DNA of 16,982 bases, from the NCBI GenBank assembly GCA_964449675.1, contig CAYVAR010000026.1, forward strand, positions 1 to 16,982, written 5' to 3'. The translations under genes and the position numbers were made by a program. Source of the DNA: CAYVAR01 sp964449675 (GTDB lineage Bacteria; Patescibacteriota; Microgenomatia; UBA10105; UBA927). The notes under the pieces were generated by a model. The model searched no databases. It worked only from the letters and a program-made list of their open reading frames with translations, and had not been told where the DNA came from. Shown here piece by piece: positions 13,263 through 16,982 of the stretch (position 1 is its first letter; the number at the start of each line of letters is the position of its first letter).

Positions 13263-14069
13263 TTAGTCCTGATAGCGAAGTGCCTCTATAAGCTCTCTCA
13301 GATATCCTGCACCATCGACAAGGTACTGTCTGGCTTCCCCTATGGAACGCTGGACCTTTTGAAACGATCGATCTTGCTCACTGACGCTCGTATCTTTAAA
13401 CTGAGCTATAGATTGAGCTATAGTATCGACTTTTTGTTGATATAAACTTCTGGTATTGGTGATCTGTAGTATCCATCGGTCTAAGGTTGTTTGTTTTTCA
13501 GGAGTAAATACGCCACGGTTTGCAGTTATAAGCGCTTTTATATCCGCAAGGGCTATGTCATATTCTTTTGCGTGAAGAGCAAGTTGTCCAAGCGATATCC
13601 CACCTATGGTTTGCCGCATTGACGCTTGTAAAATATCATAATGAGATTCTAATTTTTTAGAAATCTGATCGGCATCGTTTAACGATCCTATTGCAGTGAC
13701 CAGGGTGCTATGGGCATCAAGAAACGTCACTTCATTATTTATTAATGTTTGGTAGAGAAGTTGGTCCTGATCATTTAGCCCTTGATCTTCATTGAGCTTT
13801 TCATTAAGAAGCAATAAGTAAGCACGAAGGAGAAGATCCCGTTGAGTAAGCATGGTAATGGTTTTTTTGAGTGCATCAGTTTGGCTACTGAGCGATTTAA
13901 ATTTTTCGTATTCGTTTTTGGCAACTTTAAAGTCAGTATATTTTTGACGATACACATCAAATTGAAAGAGATAATCGGAGTATGCTTGGCTTGAAGAGGC
14001 GAAAATATATGTATTTGTAAGAAATAAAAGTAACACCGTACCTAGAATTGTAATATATAGAAATTTCAT
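13263..14069 (-). CDS. Secreted helical protein of unknown function
   Basis: A 268-residue protein with a signal peptide or membrane anchor (about 1-24, LYITILGTVLLLFLTNTYIFA) and otherwise almost entirely amphipathic helix. Heptad-like runs suggest a coiled-coil or helical-bundle shape (for example K-L-N-E-D, L-E-S-H-Y-D-I-L, Q-Q-K-V-D-T-I-A-Q-S-I). There are no cysteines and no catalytic motif. I cannot name the family. It may be an envelope-spanning or spacer protein working with the small membrane protein encoded 2 bases downstream. The gene starts 40 bases after tRNA-Leu with no terminator between, so it may be read from the same promoter at 14285-14313. No ribosome binding site is seen. 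Confidence 0.72.
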   Translation of the reverse strand: MKFLYITILGTVLLLFLTNTYIFASSSQAYSDYLFQFDVYRQKYTDFKVAKNEYEKFKSLSSQTDALKKTITMLTQRDLLLRAYLLLLNEKLNEDQGLNDQDQLLYQTLINNEVTFLDAHSTLVTAIGSLNDADQISKKLESHYDILQASMRQTIGGISLGQLALHAKEYDIALADIKALITANRGVFTPEKQTTLDRWILQITNTRSLYQQKVDTIAQSIAQFKDTSVSEQDRSFQKVQRSIGEARQYLVDGAGYLRELIEALRYQD

Positions 14070-14108
14070 ATTTTAATAGTAGCACTCGCAAACTATGATA
14101 TACAAGAT

Positions 14109-14193
14109 TGGTGCTCTCGAGAGGACTTGAACCTCTAAGGGTTGCCCCATACGCTCCTAAAGCGTACGCGTATACCAGTTCCGCCACGAGAGC
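14109..14193 (-). tRNA. tRNA-Leu (anticodon TAG), CCA encoded
   Basis: Acceptor GCTCTCG/CGAGAGC, D arm with GCGGAACTGGTATACGC, anticodon stem TACGC/GCGTA around TTTAGGA (anticodon TAG), a class II variable arm (TGGGGCAACCCTT) and T arm AGAGG-TTCAAGT-CCTCT are all visible. ACCA follows at the 3' end, so CCA is encoded here, unlike in tRNA-Val at 11076. Confidence 0.95.
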
Positions 14194-14200
14194 TTTTTTT

Positions 14201-14278
14201 TGGTGAGTAGGGTCTCATCCTTACGAATCTATATCCTGCTTGGCACAAGACTTTCCTCTGGACGACCCATCGGCAATA
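14201..14278 (-). ncRNA. Candidate structured RNA preceding tRNA-Leu
   Basis: Between the promoter (14285-14313) and the tRNA, the minus-strand RNA pairs GGGTC with GACCC and TCC with GGA across about 45 bases, enclosing a small hairpin CTTG-TGC-CAAG. It contains GAGGAAAGTC, identical to a conserved box of bacterial RNase P RNA, but it is far too short to be RNase P and the other conserved boxes are absent. It is followed by an A-rich spacer to the tRNA. I know no class that it matches; it may simply be a processed 5' leader. Confidence 0.35.
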
Positions 14279-14284
14279 GGGATA

Positions 14285-14313
14285 ATTATACGACGGATAA
14301 AGGTAAATAACTA
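14285..14313 (-). promoter_or_regulatory. Promoter of the tRNA-Leu transcript
   Basis: On the minus strand TATAAT (14290-14285, perfect) is preceded at 17 bases by TAGTTA (14313-14308, 3/6 to consensus). Transcription would start near 14278, about 85 bases before the tRNA. Confidence 0.55.
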
Positions 14314-14323
14314 GGGATCGCTG

Positions 14324-14878
14324 TTAAATAGTAACGTCGAGAAGATGGGAACTCGAAGGCGCAAATGAGTCAATTTGATCAATAAAAAATCGTACTTTTC
14401 CTGCCCAGGTAGGAGAGGCAGCATATATTCGACCGATTTGTTCGACAGTTACTGCTCCATGGTTTATATACTTATATCGGAGCCCCTCTGAAACTGTTGT
14501 GACGGCCTCACTGAGGCCTCCAAAGCCCACGCCTGACTTCGCACCTGTTGGAATCCCCCATCCCCAGCAGTTAAAAGAGCCGGTAGGTATATGTTGACAA
14601 AACGTGGATTCGACTCCGGCGATTGCAGGAATAAGCTTCCAGTCTATGTTCAGCCGATCAGCCTCCTCAATAATGTGTTTGGCTTCGTGAGACAACGCTG
14701 AACGGCGCCAGTCCAAATACGCTTCCAGGCGTTGGGTCCGCTCGTCAAAAGAGGGAGCATGATAGGCAAGCTGTGCAGCAGCGCCGGCCTCAGGTTCCTG
14801 GGCAAAGGCAGGTATAGACCGCGTTCTCAAAACAAGAAGAGATATGAATACTATGGCTAGTACGAATTGTTTTTTCAT
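14324..14878 (-). CDS. Secreted lysozyme-like (GH73-type) protein 1
   Basis: This is a 184-residue secreted protein with a signal peptide (about 1-26, ending AFA) and a helical lead-in. A lysozyme-like fold follows: D-W-K-L-I-P-A-I-A-G-V-E-S (79-91), with Glu90 in the catalytic place. The N-C-W-G-W-G block (103-108), G-F-G-G-L-S-E-A and I-G-R-I-Y-A-A-S-P-T-W-A-G (148-160) complete it. This is the layout of glucosaminidase/transglycosylase relatives that cut peptidoglycan glycan strands. Cys94 and Cys104 could form a disulfide near the active site. It is paralogous to the protein at 15153. Its mRNA has a promoter at 15067-15095 and a long structured leader. The ribosome binding site is unclear, since AGGT is itself within a hairpin touching the start codon. 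Enzyme activity is inferred from the fold. Confidence 0.8.
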   Translation of the reverse strand: MKKQFVLAIVFISLLVLRTRSIPAFAQEPEAGAAAQLAYHAPSFDERTQRLEAYLDWRRSALSHEAKHIIEEADRLNIDWKLIPAIAGVESTFCQHIPTGSFNCWGWGIPTGAKSGVGFGGLSEAVTTVSEGLRYKYINHGAVTVEQIGRIYAASPTWAGKVRFFIDQIDSFAPSSSHLLDVTI

Positions 14879-14919
14879 AGGTATTTACCTACATATACTC
14901 CTTCATTCAAATTCGCCCT

Positions 14920-14937
14920 GTCCGCCAGCTGGCGGAC
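14920..14937. repeat. Perfect 18-bp palindrome in leader
   Basis: GTCCGCCAGCTGGCGGAC is fully self-complementary. It could be a protein-binding site or a REP/MITE-type element; the core is much more GC-rich than its surroundings. I see no second copy in the window. Confidence 0.6.
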
Positions 14938-14963
14938 AAGACGAATGTTCGCTTTGGCGGATT

Positions 14964-15011
14964 TATGGTTTCTAGGCTCATGAATATGAATTCATTCGCC
15001 AAGCAACCATA
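14964..15011 (-). other. Second hairpin of the lysozyme-like gene leader
   Basis: TATGGTT and AACCATA (15011-15005 and 14970-14964 on the minus strand) form a 7-bp stem. The interior carries ATGAAT-ATGA-ATTCAT, and GCTTGGCG can instead pair with CGCCAAAGC at 14951-14959, so more than one fold is possible. Confidence 0.4.
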
Positions 15012-15056
15012 GAAAAATCCTAAAGCAGACATTTTTGGAAAGGCCTACCTTAGGAT
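15012..15056 (-). terminator. Attenuator-like hairpin at the start of the leader
   Basis: On the minus strand ATCCTAA and TTAGGAT pair (7 bp, 26-base loop) and are followed by a short T-run. It begins about 4 bases after the expected transcription start, so it may stop most transcripts early. It could instead serve as the end of the gene at 15153. Confidence 0.4.
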
Positions 15057-15066
15057 CTAAGGGAGC

Positions 15067-15095
15067 AGTATAGCCTATAGGAGTTATTTTGTCAA
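15067..15095 (-). promoter_or_regulatory. Strong promoter of lysozyme-like gene 1
   Basis: On the minus strand a perfect TTGACA (15095-15090) and TATACT (15072-15067, 5/6) are separated by 17 bases. Transcription would start near 15060, giving a leader of about 180 bases. This is the best sigma-70-type promoter in the window. Confidence 0.7.
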
Positions 15096-15152
15096 GTTCT
15101 ATGGGTTATCGGCAGGAGTCAAAATATATATGTATCACGTACATAATACTGT

Positions 15153-15755
15153 CTACAATATGCTTTTTTGAAACGATTCGACACAGTTTGTCCAGGAATA
15201 ACCGTTTTCTATTGACGGCGGCGCATAGATTGCACCGATTTCTTTAAGATCAACAATCCCCTTGTCATAGTATTTCCCTTTAATGTACTCGGATACCCAT
15301 TCGATGGCGTGAGGCCAGTCCTGAAACATAGCGCCCTTTTGTTGACCTGTATAGACGGCCACCCCCCAAGCATTGTATGAATCACGAGATGGCATGCGTT
15401 TACCGAGATTTGATTCACACATGGCAATTGCTACAATCAACCGAAAATCGATACCATTTTCGTCTGCTTTCTGGACAATCGTTTCGGCATATGGACTCAT
15501 AGGAGAGTCGTGTTGTCTTAAAAATGATTCTAAAAGAAGCGTACGAGCATCTGCTGCAATAATTTGAGTTCCAAGGACTTGGGGTGATTGAGTAGAACTT
15601 GTAATCTGAAAATCATAAGGTTGTGAAGGAGTGTTTGAAAGGGGACTTTGTTCTTGCGACGCACGAATTGTGCTTGATAAAACTATAAGATTTCCAATAA
15701 GAAAAATAAATACGAGGGGAAACCAGATGCCAATGAACAAAAGTTTCCGAATCAT
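15153..15755 (-). CDS. Secreted or tethered lysozyme-like (GH73-type) protein 2
   Basis: A 200-residue protein whose N-terminal hydrophobic segment (about 8-28) has no clear cleavage site, so it may remain tethered. After a Ser/Pro/Gln linker comes the same fold as at 14324: D-F-R-L-I-V-A-I-A-M-C-E-S (103-115), with Glu114 in the catalytic place, then Y-N-A-W-G-V, A-I-E-W-V-S-E-Y-I and I-G-A-I-Y-A-P-P-S (173-181). Compared with protein 1 it has Cys113 beside the catalytic Glu and Cys191 near the end, and lacks the Cys94/Cys104 pair. The two paralogs are separated by a promoter and so are expressed independently. It probably trims peptidoglycan at the cell surface. The start at 15755 is the first in-frame ATG; an upstream ATG stops at once. 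Confidence 0.8.
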   Translation of the reverse strand: MIRKLLFIGIWFPLVFIFLIGNLIVLSSTIRASQEQSPLSNTPSQPYDFQITSSTQSPQVLGTQIIAADARTLLLESFLRQHDSPMSPYAETIVQKADENGIDFRLIVAIAMCESNLGKRMPSRDSYNAWGVAVYTGQQKGAMFQDWPHAIEWVSEYIKGKYYDKGIVDLKEIGAIYAPPSIENGYSWTNCVESFQKSIL

Positions 15756-15865
15756 GTTCCCATGGTGCCAAATTTAAGACTTTCTGTCAAGGCAAACATG
15801 TGTTTGGATTGCATGAATAGTCTATTTTTAGAAATATATATTTCAAAACACAAATTAACCAGAAC

Positions 15866-16930
15866 TTATCTATGAAAAATATTCGTAAATCTTTGCAACA
15901 TTCCTCTATCAGGAGGATCCAAATGCCATTGAAATACTGCAGCTCCCCACGTAAATCCCGCTCCAAAGGCAACAAGAAGGAGAATATCGTCTTTATGTAA
16001 TTTTCCTTGTTGATACGCTTCGTACATAGCAATAAAGATTGACGCGGCAGATGTATTTCCATATTTATCTATATTTGCAAATCGTTTGGTGTGAGGAACT
16101 CCTAGTTTGTCCCATACTGCATTCATAATGCGCATATTTGCTTGATGGGGTATGACGAGGTTTACTTTACTCATGTCAATAGCTCCAGTTGAATTTGTCA
16201 TATGTGCTTTTTGAAGTACTGCTGTCGCAGCTTCCGACATTTTTTCAACTGCATGCTTATATACTTTAGTACCGTCCATTTTGATCGTGTGCATTTTTGC
16301 AGCGACCGTATCACTACTTGCAGGAAATCTACTCCCACCGGCTGGAATCATGAGAAGATCGCAAAGTTTTCCATCTGCACGGAGGTAAAATTCAAAAGGA
16401 CCTGGATTTTTGATGGTTTGGATGACGACTGCACCGGCACCATCTCCAAAAAGGACGCTGGTGGTGCGATCGCCTGAATCGATAACGCGAGATAGTGTCT
16501 CTGCTCCTGCTACCAGGGAAGTATTCACCAAACCAGATGCATGATAAGCGAATGCTTGCGACAAAGCTTCTATGCCACCAGTGCAGGCAGCTGCTACATC
16601 AACGACACTCGCATTTGTAGCATTAAGCTTACCTTGAACGATTGCTGACGTCGTGGGAAAGATAAAATCCGGAGTTGCAGTTGCAACGATAATCCTATCG
16701 AGACAATCTGAATCAACGTGTGCCATTTCTAGCGCTTGGGTTGCAGCTTCAAATACCAAATCTGATGTAGCTTGTTCTGGTGCAGCATTTCTCCTTGTTC
16801 TTATGCCAGTTCTCTTGCGAATCCAGTCATCAGATGTATCTACAATTCTTGATAAATCTTCGTTCGTAACGATTTTTTCGGGAACATACATTCCTATTCC
16901 CGTAACTGCTGGTCCGTTTTCTCGCATCAT
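15866..16930 (-). CDS. fabH: Beta-ketoacyl-ACP synthase III
   Basis: FabH starts fatty-acid synthesis by condensing acetyl-CoA with malonyl-ACP in the cytoplasm. The catalytic triad is present: Cys116 in A-A-A-C-T-G-G, His262 in I-P-H-Q-A-N and Asn292 in Y-G-N-T-S-A-A-S. D-T-S-D-D-W-I-R-K-R-T-G-I (31-43) is the family signature. The length is 354 residues, with about 18 past the usual end (W-H-L-D-P-P...). No other fatty-acid gene is in the window, and many CPR bacteria lack the pathway, so a stand-alone FabH or a related thiolase-fold role is possible. A -10-like TATAAT lies at 16963-16968 on the minus strand. The first two codons are both ATG, and there is no clear ribosome binding site. 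Confidence 0.93.
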   Translation of the reverse strand: MMRENGPAVTGIGMYVPEKIVTNEDLSRIVDTSDDWIRKRTGIRTRRNAAPEQATSDLVFEAATQALEMAHVDSDCLDRIIVATATPDFIFPTTSAIVQGKLNATNASVVDVAAACTGGIEALSQAFAYHASGLVNTSLVAGAETLSRVIDSGDRTTSVLFGDGAGAVVIQTIKNPGPFEFYLRADGKLCDLLMIPAGGSRFPASSDTVAAKMHTIKMDGTKVYKHAVEKMSEAATAVLQKAHMTNSTGAIDMSKVNLVIPHQANMRIMNAVWDKLGVPHTKRFANIDKYGNTSAASIFIAMYEAYQQGKLHKDDILLLVAFGAGFTWGAAVFQWHLDPPDRGMLQRFTNIFHR

Positions 16931-16962
16931 ACAGACATTCGATGTTGATGATTTTTAAGAAA

Positions 16963-16968
16963 ATTATA
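16963..16968 (-). promoter_or_regulatory. -10 box of fabH
   Basis: A perfect TATAAT on the minus strand, 32 bases before the first fabH ATG. Any -35 box would lie at or beyond the right edge of the window. Confidence 0.45.
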
Positions 16969-16982
16969 GTAGTGATGTGAGC

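Noticed and set aside
13957..14187. Open frame across tRNA-Leu
   Set aside because: The peptide (A-E-L-V-Y-A-Y-A-L-G...) is translated tRNA-Leu.
14201..14278. RNase P RNA, suggested by GAGGAAAGTC
   Set aside because: Only one conserved box is present, the segment is far too short, and the 3' conserved boxes are missing.

Overview
The window looks like a piece of a small-genome Candidate Phyla Radiation (Patescibacteria) bacterium, most likely from the Microgenomates group. The signs are a DUF5660-like protein (a family I know only from these lineages), a shortened trigger factor without its isomerase domain, several single-pass membrane proteins with Pro/Thr 'TPTP' linkers, a sortase with repetitive surface proteins, and little recognisable metabolism. 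TGA is used as a stop codon, so this is not a UGA-glycine lineage such as Gracilibacteria. All assignments come from reading the sequence; no database was searched.

Layout. 1-437: the 3' end of a REP-associated (Y1/IS200-like) transposase gene, carrying or flanked by copies of a 17-bp repeat that recurs at 1511. 438-804: noncoding, with a long imperfect hairpin (601-677), a likely promoter and a very strong ribosome binding site. 805-6428: a surface-protein locus. A small secreted repeat protein (D, 805-1407, plus strand) faces a minus-strand cluster that reads, in transcription order, secreted acidic repeat protein A (6428-5196), large membrane-anchored repeat protein B (5111-2817), short anchored repeat protein C (2794-2153) and a sortase (2204-1530). 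A bidirectional terminator separates the two directions.

6429-6853 is a long structured leader and promoter for protein A. 6854-11016 is a tightly packed minus-strand gene run: FAM173-like methyltransferase, bacterial PH-domain membrane protein, secreted subtilisin-like protease, two single-pass membrane proteins and a YezD/DUF2292 protein. 11020-11243 holds an intact tRNA-Val(CAC) between tRNA fragments. 11288-14069 holds the DUF5660-like gene, trigger factor and two envelope proteins of unknown function. 14109-14313 holds tRNA-Leu(TAG), behind its own promoter and a small structured RNA. 14324-15755 holds two related secreted lysozyme-like proteins, the first behind a structured leader. 15866-16930 is fabH.

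How they fit together: the 805-6428 locus is the most interesting part. Four proteins share one repeat plan of about 88-120 residues (GNG-x-x-S-x-N ... TG-x-N ... NTGG ... TGNA), with paired cysteines after many units. Two have no membrane anchor and near-perfect ribosome binding sites; two end in sorting-signal-like tails; and a sortase is encoded at the end of the cluster. I infer an extracellular, possibly fibre-forming surface structure with soluble major subunits and sortase-attached bases. The nearby subtilase and lysozyme-like proteins could remodel the envelope, but that link is only by proximity.
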